From Psoroptes ovis (lineage: Eukaryota; Arthropoda; Arachnida; Sarcoptiformes; Psoroptidae), in the NCBI GenBank assembly GCA_002943765.1, contig PQWQ01000012.1:1-64000 (forward strand): DNA of 64,000 nt, written 5' to 3'. This document shows positions 25,401 to 38,268 of the stretch, piece after piece. Below the pieces are notes generated by a model. The model was not told where the DNA came from. It ran no database searches and saw nothing but the letters and a program-made list of their open reading frames with translations. Position numbers and translations under genes: made by a program. The first letter of the stretch is position 1. Each line of letters begins with the position of its first letter.

Positions 25401-26819
25401 CCAGTGCTACGATTTCACCGGAATTAATTTTCAAATTAAGACCACTTAATATTGATGCCTCGGGTCTTGATGGATATCTGAAGTGTACATTACGAAATTC
25501 AATATTTGTCTTATAATCTCGGGGCAATTTTTTTCCAACCAAATGTTTCGATGTATCAATTTCTGATCGTCTTTCAATAACTTCGAATATATTTTTCGCT
25601 GACGTTTTACCGATTTGAAATGATTCATAAAATGGTGCAGCATAACCGATGGAGAATGCACAACCGGTTACACCCCAAAATACAATGACAACATCACCGA
25701 TCGAATAATCATCCTCTGGATTAATAATCAAACGTACACCATACCAAATCCCAAGACCTAATGCAGCATAAATGATTGTCCAATGTGTTGCCATACCGAG
25801 ACCGGTGATGAAATTTCTTTTACACGCCATAATCATGCCAGGTTTAAGCATCGTTTCATAGCGTTCACGTTCTTTTTGTTGACCACCGAATGCAAACACT
25901 GTTCGTATGGCTGAAATCACCTCTTCAGCAATCGAACTTGCCGCTGAATATGCTTGAAGTTCTTTCAGCGAAAAATATGTTTGAAACTGTGTGATTCCGG
26001 AGAAATTCAAATGATTAGCCCAAAAACATAAATGGGTACAGTCATAATTACTCACCTTGGTCATTGCAATCGATGAAATAATCATAATTGGTGACAATGA
26101 TACCACGACTAAAGCCAATTTCCACCCGTAATAAATGCCCAAAGCCAAATGAAAAACGCTTGATAATCCTTGATAAATCAATAGGCCAAGATTTTCATTG
26201 AATGCTTGTTCAAATTTCTTGAAATCACTGTTCAAAGTAGATAAATGATTAATTATTTTGGTTCAATATCATTAATTACTTACTTTGAAATGGTCGATGC
26301 AAATTCACCAGATTTTTGTCGATCAAACCAAGCAATTTCTTGTTTCAGAATTGATTTGAAATATAGCCGTTTAACATTACGTGTCAAACGTAACGAAAGC
26401 ATTTGAAATGAATATAATGATATAAAATTACCGACAATAAATATAACACAAACAGCACCAGTCCATGCAGAATAAATTAATACTTCATTCATATATTCAT
26501 GTTGATATTCGGCGATTTCCACCTTGGTCATATTTGACCATGTACGATTATTATTATACCAAAATTCATAATCAACAAATATGTCCACCGTTTTACCGAA
26601 CGTAATCGTCAATCCGGGCCATGTTAGTGAACATAGAAATGAACCAAACGAACCGAAAATGACCAGTAAATAATCGAAGAATCTAAAATAACTGAGCTAA
26701 GTTTTGGTTTGTTTACACGAAATAAATCAGATTAAATCAATTCTATTTCAATTCAAATTTGATTTAAAACAACTTACAATTTGCCGCAGTGATGCTGATG
26801 TTTGATTTTTTGATTTCAT
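22465..26819 (-). CDS. ABC transporter subfamily B, full-length P-glycoprotein type
   Basis: ATP-driven plasma-membrane exporter of lipophilic compounds. Eight exons, 5' to 3': 26819-26778, 26696-26284, 26227-26056, 25986-24181, 24118-23814, 23751-23611, 23549-23084 and 23019-22465, totalling 1299 aa, matching the roughly 1280 of MDR1 relatives. Layout is TMD1-NBD1-TMD2-NBD2. NBD1 has Walker A GPSGCGKSTT (about 404), LSGGQKQRIAIARALI (about 516) and Walker B ILLLDEATSALD. NBD2 has GQSGCGKSTS (about 1096), LSGGQKQ (about 1198) and the same Walker B, so both ATP sites look competent. The third intron (25987-26055) is 69 nt with no stop and would add 23 residues before QTYFSLKELQAYS if retained. 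The first exon is short (14 codons); its splice to CTCAGT is the join that keeps frame with conserved FRFFDYLL. Confidence 0.95.
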
Positions 26820-27440
26820 ATTCTTCAGAATCTTCGTATGTATTCAAAGGATTGCAATGATTTTGATTCAAAAACAAATGATTTCGAATGATTCAAATGA
26901 GATGATGATTTCTTCGCGAATGATTAATGATTCGTTTTTGTGTTTTGTTTCAAAGAATTATGACAAAATCAATCAAATGATATAATCAATATCGTTAAAT
27001 GATTTGTTCTGATCAATGATCATATGTTGATTTCGATTGTATAATCCAATGAATTGTTATTATTATACAATTATTATTCAATTTCGATTTCAATTCATAA
27101 CAACAATCCAATTGTTCGCGTTCGATTGATTGTTTTTGATTGATTGTAACTTTTGAATTTGAAATTGAAATCATTCAATTATTCACTGAATAATAATGAT
27201 CAATAATAATCAATGATCATCATAATACCATTAATAATAATAATAATAATAATGATTAGTTGTTCAATTCGATGATTATATCAATTATATTGATCTGAAT
27301 GATATTATCATTGGACATCGTATTCGAATAATATCATCACCATTATTACCGCCAACATAATGATCATTATCATTCAATTTGTATTTTTCTAGAAAATTTT
27401 TTACATTTATATCAAGCCATAAATGCTTATAAGATGATAA

Positions 27441-27474
27441 TGCTGCTGCTGCTGCTGCTGCTGTTGTTGTTGAT
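27441..27474 (+). repeat. (GCT)n/(GTT)n trinucleotide repeat
   Basis: Seven or more consecutive GCT units followed by GTT units, outside any gene I can identify. Confidence 0.8.
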
Positions 27475-28036
27475 CATATAATCATAAATAATAATAGTAA
27501 TAAATGTACACGTTAACCATAATAAAACAATGACTAATTATGATTTGAATGATTTGATTATAAATGATGAATGAATGGAATTATCATCATCAATTTCACC
27601 CACCCATTGATTGTTGTTGATGCTGCTGGTGGTGCTGCTTCTGCTTCGTCGTTTTCAATTGTTTTGATGTCTAGGATGCTACTTTTGATGCCATCGATGA
27701 TGATCATGATGATCAAAATCCAACCAAATTGAATCAGATTTAACCAAATTGGATTCAAATTCATTTGATCTTTGATCAAAATGAAATGATCTCTGGATCC
27801 TCTCATCGATGGATTTATATGATATATTATGATCCCCTTAGGATTTTGCTCCAATTTCATTGTTATAAATTATTTAAAATTTTATTATTATTATTTGTCA
27901 ACAGGTAATAAAATATTTCTTGAAAAAAATTTTAAAGTTCACCGTGTTAATGGTCGGCAACGGATATATCCGTTTTTCGAAAAATTCGAACGCCAGTACT
28001 GCTCATAACGGGACTGAAACGTTCGATTTTTCTTTA

Positions 28037-28063
28037 ATTTTTGACGTATTAATACGTCATTTT
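28037..28063. repeat. Dispersed palindromic repeat, copy 1
   Basis: Contains the perfect 18-nt palindrome tgacgtattaatacgtca (28042-28059). The 27-nt stretch matches the reverse complement of 63395-63421 with a single difference. A flanking ACGTTCGA (28019-28026) also recurs near the second copy. Confidence 0.6.
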
Positions 28064-28162
28064 GGCTGTCAAATTTTTGAGCTATATTCACTGCCGATGA
28101 CGTACTAAGTCTGTGAGAAATTCAATGTGTGCCGGCTTTTTAATAGTATATTGTGATTAACG

Positions 28163-28180
28163 GCACCAGATGGTAGCACT
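28163..28180 (+). promoter_or_regulatory. CACCAGATGG boundary motif
   Basis: GCACCAGATGGTAGCACT lies between the ABCB gene and the next gene. Same AGATGG core as the other intergenic sites listed. Confidence 0.3.
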
Positions 28181-28449
28181 TTTGAAATTTTTCTTCATGT
28201 TTTCAATGCAACATTCGAAACGTAAACCAAGCCAAATCAAACAATGTAAGATCGATAAAAATCAATTTTTATTCACTTAAAAATTTTAAAAATTTAGTAA
28301 ATCAAAGTTTGCCCATCATTATTCTGATTTTCACCATGTGATCTTCTTGCTTACAATAATAGTAATAATATCAATGATAATAATAAATGATTATAAAATC
28401 ATTTTGTTTGATTGTTTTAAAGATTTTTTCTACGCTAAGTCAAAAATCT

Positions 28450-29609
28450 TTAAAAGTCATAAATCCAATGAAACAAACGTAATTTTCTTGTTAATTGCCA
28501 CAATAATTTCATTTGTATGATTTGTTTTTGTTTAAATTCATTATCATCATTGTTACAGTTAACAAAATGATGTTGATTTTTATAAAATATCGATGATAGA
28601 TTGTACATCAATTGATTGTTTTTTTGTTGTTGTTGTTCCAATGTTTTTTTAATATTTTCAATCACATTATACCAAATAATAATCAATTGTACAATTGTTG
28701 AACGATATTCAGCCATTTTTTGTAAATTATTCGGGCAAATATTTATTTCAAATGATGAATCATTATAAAATGATGATAATTTCGCATACAAATTCATTGC
28801 ATTTCGAATCAAAAATTGATTTTGATTCATTTTAGGATTAATATTGTTAAATGTTTGATCAGACCGTTGGTTTTTGGTTTTATTGTTCATTTCTATGGAA
28901 TTATTCGATCGTTGTGATTTATCCATCATTGAATTTTTACCATAATTCAATGATTGCTGCTTCAAAATTGAATAATTAATTTCATCATCTAATCGTTGTA
29001 TTTCTAACAAACAACTTTGATTATATTCATTCAGAATATAATCAATTTGTTGATGATTAAAATAATAATCATTAATTTCATAATTTTCCAATTTCGATAT
29101 CATTGAATGATTTATATTCATTAAGAATTGATTCCAATTTTCATTGTATACTGGTTGATGATTATCGAAAATATTCTGAGCCATATTTGTATTGATTCCA
29201 TGGTCATCATCATTATTTCTATGATTCAAATATATTTGATTCGATTCAATGCCATTGTTACCACCGAACATAACTGTTGGATCATATGTATCAATATTAT
29301 TTTGCCAAATATTCAATTCAGCCATTGATTTTTGAACTGATAACGAATCGACATCATTAATACAGTCACCGGTATTATCAATAATGATACAATTATTCAT
29401 GGATACATTTCGATCCCATGAAATATCATTATTATGGGCCATAGAGTCATCATCATTCGGATTGTCTGACAGCAAATTTTCAATATCTTTTTGTATGCGT
29501 AATGCTATGAATTACAAGAATTGAATCAGTCGGAATTGAATTAATCAAAAAAACATGAAAACATACCTATATCATTATCAAAACAATTTTGTTGTTGATT
29601 AATGGCCAT
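28450..29609 (-). CDS. Unrecognised Asn/Gln-rich protein
   Basis: Two exons, 29609-29567 and 29504-28450, encode 365 aa from the ATG of MAINQQQNCFDND. The 62-nt intron has good ends and restores frame (phase 1). I recognise no family. The N-terminal third is acidic and Asn-rich. The middle (about 130-185) has a charged helical stretch (QSCLLEIQRLDDEINYSILK), and the last about 120 residues look helical with regular hydrophobic spacing (MAEYRSTIVQLIIIWYNVIENIKKTLEQ), ending in a basic segment. No signal peptide or membrane span is evident. It is divergent from intersectin and shares a 707 bp promoter region with it. It could be a fast-evolving homologue of a known coiled-coil subunit; a profile search is needed to say. 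Confidence 0.75.
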
Positions 29610-29791
29610 AATTAATTAATTATTGATGATTTTAATTAAATTTCGAATTAAATTAATGCAATTCAATATAAAATATCGAAATATAAGAATTTAGAATATT
29701 TAAAAATTCGATAAAATAATTCGAAATTAAAAAAAAATTCGCCGAAAAAGTTCGAATTGAAAAAAATTCGAATTTATAGTTACGTAGATTA

Positions 29792-29810
29792 GCCACCAGA
29801 TGGCGATAGC
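29792..29810 (+). promoter_or_regulatory. CTCF-like motif CCACCAGATGGCG
   Basis: GCCACCAGATGGCGATAGC fits the CTCF core consensus CCASYAGRKGGCR exactly. It lies between the divergent gene starts. Binding is inferred from the consensus only. Confidence 0.45.
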
Positions 29811-29851
29811 TACTTGGTAAAAACAAAATCGAATCCCGAGGTGCAGAGATT

Positions 29852-29870
29852 GGCCGCCAGATGGAGACAG
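29852..29870 (+). promoter_or_regulatory. Second AGATGG motif of the divergent promoter
   Basis: GGCCGCCAGATGGAGACAG lies 60 nt from the first motif and is a weaker match to the same core. Confidence 0.35.
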
Positions 29871-30316
29871 TTATTTCTTCAAAAAAAAAAAAAAAAAATT
29901 CTGAGCAAAATTTTCTATTTTTCCGATTTTTAATTCAACTAAAAATTAAAGCAAAACATTGAAATCCCGATTGCGGATAACCAACCGAGTTGCTTGCCAT
30001 CAAAGCAATAAACATCAATTGATCGTTCAATTGATTCTAAACCTTTTATTGAACCTTTTAAATCAAGTTTATTGATTATTTGATTAAAATAAATCAATGA
30101 ACCCCTCGATCTTCGTGTGTATAGCCCTTTAATTTTTCAATTGTTTATGATTGTTTTTAATTTTAAAACTAATTTGATTAATTCTAAATTAATTGGTCAG
30201 AAAATTTCAACGAATTTCTAGTCTTCAGATGTTCTACTAATCCGATCATCCATTCAATTCACGACCATCAAAGAAAAATAACAATAAACTCAATTGCCAA
30301 GTAACAACAACAAACA

Positions 30317-33300
30317 ATGGCCACATTAAAATCACCAACCGATCCATTCATCATAACACCCGAACAAAAAAATAAATATGAAATACAATTTAAAAAATTA
30401 TGTCCAACCGGTGATTTCATTAGTGGACAACAAGCACGTGAGCTAATGTTGCAATCAAAATTATCACCACAAATATTGGCACATGTTTGGCATTTGGCTG
30501 ATGTCGATGCTGATGGTCGTATGGATATTAATGAATTTTCTATAGCCTTGCATTTGATTGCACTGAAATTGAAAGGTTTCGAACTGCCACCAGTGTTGCC
30601 ACATTCGTTGAAGGTTTGTTTTGATTCGATTGTTTTGTTTTATGTCAAAACAATTGATTTCTCTTTTTTCTCTCCAAAATGATTTAGGTTTTAGTTGAAC
30701 CACCACCGTTTGTTGCATTTGAAAACTCCCAGCCAGCGACGACAACAGCGACACCATTGAAAACAGCTGCAGCAGCTATGAGTCCATCATCGAACGTACA
30801 ACAAATTCGACAGCCACCAATCAATAAAATGCAATCATCACCATCACCGGCTACAATTAGTTCATCGGTTACCACCACCGCATCGAATGAATGGTCAATA
30901 CCTCAATCGATTAAGCTGAAATATACACAAATATTCAATTCACATGATCGACAACGTACCGGGTTTTTGACCGGGATACAAGCTCGCAATATCTTGCTGG
31001 AATCCAAACTATCACAAGCAATTTTGGCACAAATATGGAATCTATCCGATATCGATACTGATGGCCGGCTGACATGTGAAGAATTTGTATTGGCAATGTA
31101 TTTGGTCGATAAAGCAAAGCGGGCAGAACCGTTGCCAGCAAAATTACCGGCTGACCTGATTCCACCATCGTATCGCCGAAGCAGTCTTAGCGGTAGTGTT
31201 GCGGCTGGAACCATGTCTCATTCATCATCAGCTGATGATCCATTATCTGATCATAGTGAATCTGCGACAATGGCAAAGCATAGTTTCGAAGATAAACGTC
31301 GTGAAAATTATGAAAAAGGTCAGGCTGAATTGGATCGACGTCGAGCTGCACTGCAAGAACAAGAACGTCGAGCTCGAGAAGAACGTGAACGTAAAGAACG
31401 CGAGGAAAATATGCGCAAAGAAAAAGAACGGCAAGAAATGGAACGCCGCAAGCAAGAAGAACTGGAAGCTCAGCGTCAAAAACTGTTGCAACAAGAGCTG
31501 GAACGAGAAGAACAAAAACGACGGCAACAAGAAGTACGTGAATTAGCCCGCAAAGAAATGGAACGCCAGCGGCAACGTGAAATGGAACAAACACAACGTA
31601 CCGAACTGTTAACTAAACGTGCCCGTTTGATGGAAGAATTGCAGCGAATAAAATCACGTCGTAAAGTGTTGATATTGGAACATGAACAAATTGATAAACA
31701 ATTGGCCGACAAGCGAACGGCTGCACAAAAATCACGTGATGCAGTGCTACGTATTAAAACCGAAATCGATGGTATGCGAATTCGAAAAGATCAAATCGTA
31801 GCACGGCAAACACAAATCAAACAACAAATGAAAACAATGACCGAAAAACAATTGTTGATCGAGCAGGAAAAAGTACGATTAGCATCCCAATTGAAATCAT
31901 TGATAGTATCAGCACCCGCTATGACCAATGGTGATACGAATTCGAATAATTCGAATGTTGAACAACAACTTGGTACATCATTTGGTTCGATTTTGCAAAC
32001 CAAACAATCACAAATCAAACAGCTTCGGTCACAATTGGAACGTATTAAAAATGATTATGACTTGAAAAAACAAGATATTCAAACAAATAAACAAGAATTA
32101 CAACGGCTGAAGAGCCGTTATCAAGAACAGCGACAAAAAGCGATGAAATTCGCTGAACAGCTTGAGCTGAAACGGCAAGAAGCGGAAAAAGTACGTGATG
32201 GTAAATCGACGTCGAAATATGCAGCCGAATCTGATATAGCATGGGGACAAGAAGTACCTACTAATTTTGAATGGCCATCATCAGCAGCAGCGGCGGCAGC
32301 ACCATCGCAGCAACAGCAATCATCGACAACGACCGCAATCGAATCACAAAATCATTCGAATGATAATACAACAACCGCAGCAGCCGCAACGACTACAACT
32401 ACTCGTACTAAATTTCGTTATCGTTGTATATTTGAATTTGAAGCACGTAATGTTGATGAAATATCGATTAAACCTGGTGAATATATAATGGTCGATACCA
32501 GTGCATGTTCGGAAGAAGGTTGGCTTTCGGGTGAAAATTCAGCCGGTAAAATTGGTTGGTTCCCCAAAGATTATGCCGTTTTGGATGATGATGTCGATGT
32601 CGTTGCCAGTAATGATACTGTTAATCAATCTTCAGCAGCAGCACCAGCTGCTGCCGTAGAGCCAACAATCGCCCAACCGGATCAAACAATCGAGGCCCCA
32701 GCCGCAACAATTCGCGATGCAATTGCTTTGTATGATTGGCAAACGAATGAAGAAGGACATTTATCATTCCACAAAGATGATCGTTTACGTATACATCAAC
32801 AACAAGATTCATGGTTGTTTGGTGATTTATTAGATTCACAAACCGGTGCCGTTAAACAATCTGGTTGGATACCGGAAAGTTATGTCATGTTCTTGGATGG
32901 TGACCCTGCAGCGACAATTCAGCCGCAACAACAACAACCAGCGCCATCACAGTATTACGTCAGCCTCTTTGCATTCGATACTCAAGAACCAGGTGATCTT
33001 GGTTTCGACGTAAATGAATTGATCAAAGTGGAAAAACAAGATGGTGATTGGTGGACCGGTGTGATTGTTGATCGACAAACTGGTCAAGAAATCAACGAAC
33101 GTCGTGGTATATTTCCATCGAATTTTGTTGGTCCTGCCACTGCGGCTGATATTCCGGTAAGTGTTTTTCATTCGAATATTTTCGTTCGAATTTCGAATTT
33201 TAAAAATTTGTTTTTCTTTGATCCTCGAAGAAATCGAATGAAACTAATGCTTCTAACGCTGTAACCGCTAATGCTGCTGCGGCTCCTGCGGCCGCCACCG

Positions 33301-35233
33301 CCGCTGACAATACTTCTGGCGCCAAAGTCCACCATCAACCGCTTGATGTAATTCGGAAAAAAATTGCTTAATTAATTGAATTTCTAAGGATTAATTGATT
33401 ATTTTCTTAATTCTCCAAACAGCGCAAAGAATCGGAATCGATCTGTGATTCACCGAAATCAACGAAAAAATCAAAATCCAAAGCCAAACAAGAAATTGTT
33501 CAAGCAGTTGCCGCATATCAAGCTACAGGACCTGAACAGCTGTCGCTGGACGTTGGCCAACTGATACAGGTACGGAAAAAAACACCGACAGGCTGGTGGG
33601 AAGGTGAACTGCAAGCGAAAGGCAAAAAGAAACAAGTCGGCTGGTTCCCGGCTTCGTATGTTAAACCGTTTGGTGGTGGTGCAGTAGCTGCAGCTGGCGC
33701 TGCTGTCGCTAATCAATCCACTGTTGCTGCAGCGTCAAAAGATTCGAAAAATCCGAATGATGAAGTTGAAATCGGTAATTTTGAATCGATGTCTTTGTGA
33801 ATTTTCATTGAATTTGAATTCTATTTCAATCCACAGAACGTGTACAAGCATTGTATCAATTCAATGCCCAACGAGATGATGAAATTAGCTTTGAAAAAGA
33901 TGACATAATCCGTGTGTTGGCTAAAACCGATCCTACATGGTGGCGTGGCCATAATACCCGAACGAATGCTGTAGGATTATTTCCATCGAACCATGTGCAA
34001 GTGCTGCCATCATCATCAGCGGCCGATAATTCGGGCAAAGATTCGAAAACATCAACCATTGATTCATGTAAGTCTATCGATTTTTATTTTCTTGATTTAT
34101 TAACTGATTAATTCATTAATTTCTTTCTTTCGCTTACCAATCGATTAATTAATTGATCTAATTTTAATTAATTTCTTATTTTTCCATAATTTTCTCTGTG
34201 TTCCTAACCATATTAATAATGAACCGACAGAGATATTAATAATCATAATCAGAATCATTCGATTCATTTCCACTAATTTAAATCGATTTAGTTGCTTTAT
34301 TCGTCATAATAATAATTTACTTAATTACTTGTTTACTTAATTAATCTATTTAATAATTAATGATCATACACAAACATATAACACACACACACACCAATTA
34401 CGATACATGATAATGATTAATTGATTAATAATTGATGGGTCAAAAAATATGTGGCAAAAAATGTTTGTTCCACCCACCCTTACCCTATTCGATGTAACCT
34501 ATAATCTTGTGTGTTTTTTTTCTAGTTGCTTTAATTGTAATTAATGATAACCTTCTTACCTCTGTACCCTCTAACCTTTCAGCCTTTAATATCTTCTTTT
34601 TAACCCTTTTATGTCAAATTATTTCAAGTTCATTTGTTTTATTTATTTGTCTTGTGTTTATTTCACTCTTTATTTATTTGTTTATTTTCATTTTTTTTCC
34701 ACTTAAAAATCATAGTTTTTGATCCATTCAATCAATCTACAACTAGCACTAGTAGTACTTGTCAAACAAATAATATCGTTGATGTATTTACCAATAATTA
34801 TAATAATAACAGTGATAATAAGTGTAATAATAATAATTCCACTATTTCCAATAATTTCAATGATTCATTCATTAATAATAATATTTTCAATCAAAATAAT
34901 GGCTCATCAACTACAACCGCCACCACCAATGGTTTCGAATGTTTTGGTGATACTAATAATAAATCTTCGAATCATTTAAATTTCGGTGATTTATTCGTCA
35001 ATAAACCATCATCAATAGCGCCAACAACGGCAACAGCAGCGACATCATCATTGTTTGATGATTATTTTGGTGATAATAAAGTACCATCGTCATCATCAGC
35101 TGTAGCGGCCGCAGCAGCACCAACGATAACATCGTCAGCAACATCGAATGTGACCAGCAACAAGACGACTAATACGAGTCTTGATGATACGAATAATACA
35201 TTTTTTGCCAATTTTGATGATGCTTTCAAATGA
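30317..35233 (+). CDS. ITSN1: Intersectin, short isoform with alternative last exon
   Basis: The first five exons are as in the long form, then 34716-35233, giving 1327 aa. The alternative exon starts after a clean acceptor (acttaaaaatcatag), is in frame at phase 1, and adds a 171-residue Asn/Ser/Thr-rich tail. The tail opens with FFDPFNQ and ends with NTFFANFDDAFK. The DPF near its start is a known AP-2 alpha-appendage binding motif; the DDYFGD and NFDDAF pieces resemble other endocytic adaptor peptides (inference). An AATAAA at 35800-35805, between this stop and the next exon, can end the short transcript. The layout parallels ITSN-S and ITSN-L in vertebrates, but this tail is far longer. 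Confidence 0.8.
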
Positions 35234-38113
35234 ATTTGAAGAGGTCGTAACCTTTAAAAGGCCCATAAGACCTTTGAAGGTCACAAATACACCCATCAAT
35301 GTGATCCACACTAAGCCACTAATGAGGTCATAATCTTCAAACAATCAATCAATTAATCATTATGAACACATCATTTACACCTTACACAGAGTTGAACGAC
35401 ATACAAATATTACACACTCACACAACAACACAAATTTACACTTGAACATTAAATCAAATCTATCTTTCCAAAAAACCTTTTAGTCACCACCTTCACAGAG
35501 AGAGAAATTTGTCGAAAATTTTCAAATTTTTTTTCCCGCCAAATTTTCAAATTTTTTGAAAATTTGTCACTTGTTTTTACCCCTTGTGTGTTTTGTTTAC
35601 TTGTGTGTTTGCTTGAGTTGGTTTACTTGTGTGCTTTTGTTTATTTTAGTGATTATTCAACGATCATTTATTACCACTATTTCAAATGGCATATCTTGAT
35701 TAATTAATCAATTAATTAATTATTCTTAATTAGTGATTATTCATTATAATTATAATGATTGTATGTTATGAATTATTGTTTCAATTTTGAATTGATTTTA
35801 ATAAAACTTTTGAAATTTTGAAAATCTTTGAATTATTTTACTTTGCTTTCACTATTTGCTTCCAGCTTTCTGATATTTCAACCCTTTCAATTCAAAATTT
35901 AAATGATTAAATCGATGGACTCATAACCCTTTCGTTTTCTCACCCCTTTTCAATCGACAGATAATCACGGTTATCAGCGTAATTCATTATCCGCCATGAA
36001 TCATGTGAATAATTACGATGATTCATTCGAAGATGATACTGATGAAGATGAATCCATTGATAACGATGATGATACGGGTCAATTTGATGGTTGGGGCGAT
36101 GATTTCGATGACGATGATGATCATGAAGATGGATCAATCAATGATGAGGTTGGATCAGTCATCAGCGGAGGTGAAGCCATTGGTCATCGTCTAACGAACA
36201 CTGAGCTTCGAAATTCGAATGAATCACACGGCCAAACTGCGGCCATCGTTGATGATAATCGACGGCAGAATTTAATCCTCGAATTTATCAACACTGAACA
36301 TGATTATATTAATGATTTGTATTTTGTGATCGAGGTAAGTCAAAGCTGATTCGATTTGATTTGATTTAAATCAATTTTGATTCGATTTGTTTCGCATAGA
36401 ATTACATGAAACGTATCCGACAAAGTAAACTGATCACCATGGATGATTTCGAATTGATATTCAACAACATCGAAGATATTTACGAAGTAAATCGATCATT
36501 TTATGAGTAAGTTTCGATCCATTTTTCAAATTGTTTTGATTAATTTCGAATTATCGTTGATTCATCCATTCGCTCACAGTGAATTAAATGAACGCTTGAA
36601 GCAATCGAATCACGGGTCAGAATTCGTATTCTTTGACATTATCTACGAATACCTCAATCGTATGCAAAAATGTTATGAAACAAATTTCGCCAATCAACTT
36701 CGATCATCGAATTGTTTACAACATTCGTTGGAAACCAATCATCGATTCAATGATTTACTGAAACAAATATCCCGTGAAACACGGACCCATCTGCCATTGA
36801 GTTCATATTTGATCAAGCCAATGCAACGTATAACCAAATATCCATTGTTGATTGAAAAACTCCGAAAAGAAACCAATGAAAATCATCCAGATCATACGAA
36901 TTGTGTGCGATCATTGGAATTATCAAAGCAAATTCTTCGCGATCTAAATGAATATTGTAAACAATTGGATAATGTTGATAAACTCGATTGGTTACAACAA
37001 AATGTTTGTCTACGAACCAAACAATTTCAATACGATTTAAACCTCAATTCAGAAACACAATTTCTTGGTCCCCGCCAGCTGATTCATTCGGGCGTATTGA
37101 TTAAAAGTCCATCATCAAAATTATTAATCGGTTTCTTGTTCAATGATTTCTTCATGTTAATCAAACCCGATACGACCAGTGCAACCACTGCCAAACAACT
37201 ACGAAATGTTCGAAATTTTTTCCAATCACAGGTGGCGCTACAAACCCGCTATACCATTTATAGGCGACCAATATTATTGGATCGATTTCAGCTCACTGAT
37301 TATGTAAATTTTGAACAACAATTATCACCGACGTTGTTTCGTTTATTTTTGAAACATGAGAAACGATTTCTTAATCTTCGTACGAAAACTATTGAAGATT
37401 GTGATAAATGGCTCAATGAACTATATCGACAGCAACAAACCTACATAAATTTACAAAGTAAATTTAAACGATCTAATCATTTGACACCGCCGCCATCATC
37501 GATGACCAGCCAATCATCGAATCCAATCGGTAATCTATTCATAACAATCATTGAAATTGGATCAATTTATACGAATAATTTACTCGATTTACAATTACAA
37601 TTATCGATCGGTAACAACGAATCGAATTCGATGCTCATGGTCAAACATACCCCGATCGTTCAATGTTGTCCATCGGCCAAGCAATCCCCATCATCGCCGA
37701 AGCAGTTATCATCGTTACATCGAACGTCCAGTATGAATGCTTTGAGCCATAACAATAATGTTAAACGAGATCAAAATTTTAAATCATTATCATCAATGTT
37801 CATCACCCGAACCACAACGAATGGACCATATCGGTTCACGATAAATTATGATACAAAATTTCTGCTATTTCCACCACTTCGAGATCATTTTCTGGTGCTT
37901 CGATTATACGACATGAATCCATTTCAACCGATACGTTGTTTAGGTGAACGGCGATTATCGCTACAACAATTATGTGATGATAGTATCGGGTTGCATGGTT
38001 CATATCGGCAAGAAGTCCAGCTGCATGCACTGAAATCGCCGGATTATGATAATGATAATTATTGTTGTCCAGTGATATTGATGAAATATAAATTTTTAAT
38101 CAATAATCCTTGA
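30317..38113 (+). CDS. ITSN1: Intersectin, long isoform (EH-EH-coiled coil-5xSH3-DH-PH-C2)
   Basis: Endocytic scaffold linking clathrin-coat and dynamin partners to Cdc42 activation; orthologue of fly Dap160 and vertebrate ITSN. Exons 30317-30613, 30688-33156, 33231-33347, 33423-33774, 33837-34067, 35961-36334, 36400-36506 and 36580-38113 encode 1826 aa. EH1 is at about 5-99, EH2 at about 163-267 (EF-hand-like DIDTDGRLTCEEF), and an Arg/Glu/Gln coiled coil at about 300-603. Five SH3 domains start near 670, 770, 853, 980 and 1079. After an acidic Asp-rich linker come DH (from about 1255; SYLIKPMQRITKYPLLIEKL), PH (from about 1486) and C2 (about 1632-1820). The fifth exon ends in phase 1 and can join either 35961 (this form) or 34716 (short form). 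Human ITSN1-L is about 1720 aa. Confidence 0.96.
35800..35805 (+). terminator. Poly(A) signal for the short intersectin transcript
   Basis: AATAAA 567 nt after the stop codon of the alternative last exon and 155 nt before the acceptor of the long-form exon. Confidence 0.5.
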
Positions 38114-38268
38114 AGCAACCAAACGATTACTGATTGCTTCAAGTATTTTAAGCATTTATCCATACCACATATTATCATGTGCAAATATCATCATCAAGTA
38201 AATCGAATTGTGTTCATAATTAATTTCATTCGAATGTTTTATTAAATCAAATAAATCATAAAATTAAT

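Larger units (their letters stand above)
26820..28449. other. Intergenic region upstream of the ABCB gene
   Basis: AT-rich, with the ABCB promoter presumably in its left part. It contains a (GCT)n run at 27441-27474, an AGATGG motif at 28163-28180 and a palindromic repeat at 28037-28063 that recurs inverted near 63395. No coding region could be supported. Confidence 0.6.
29610..30316. promoter_or_regulatory. Divergent promoter region of the unknown gene and intersectin
   Basis: 707 bp between two divergent start codons. It contains two copies of an AGATGG motif in the same orientation (29792 and 29852), and long A runs near 29880. No TATA-like placement is convincing. Confidence 0.5.
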
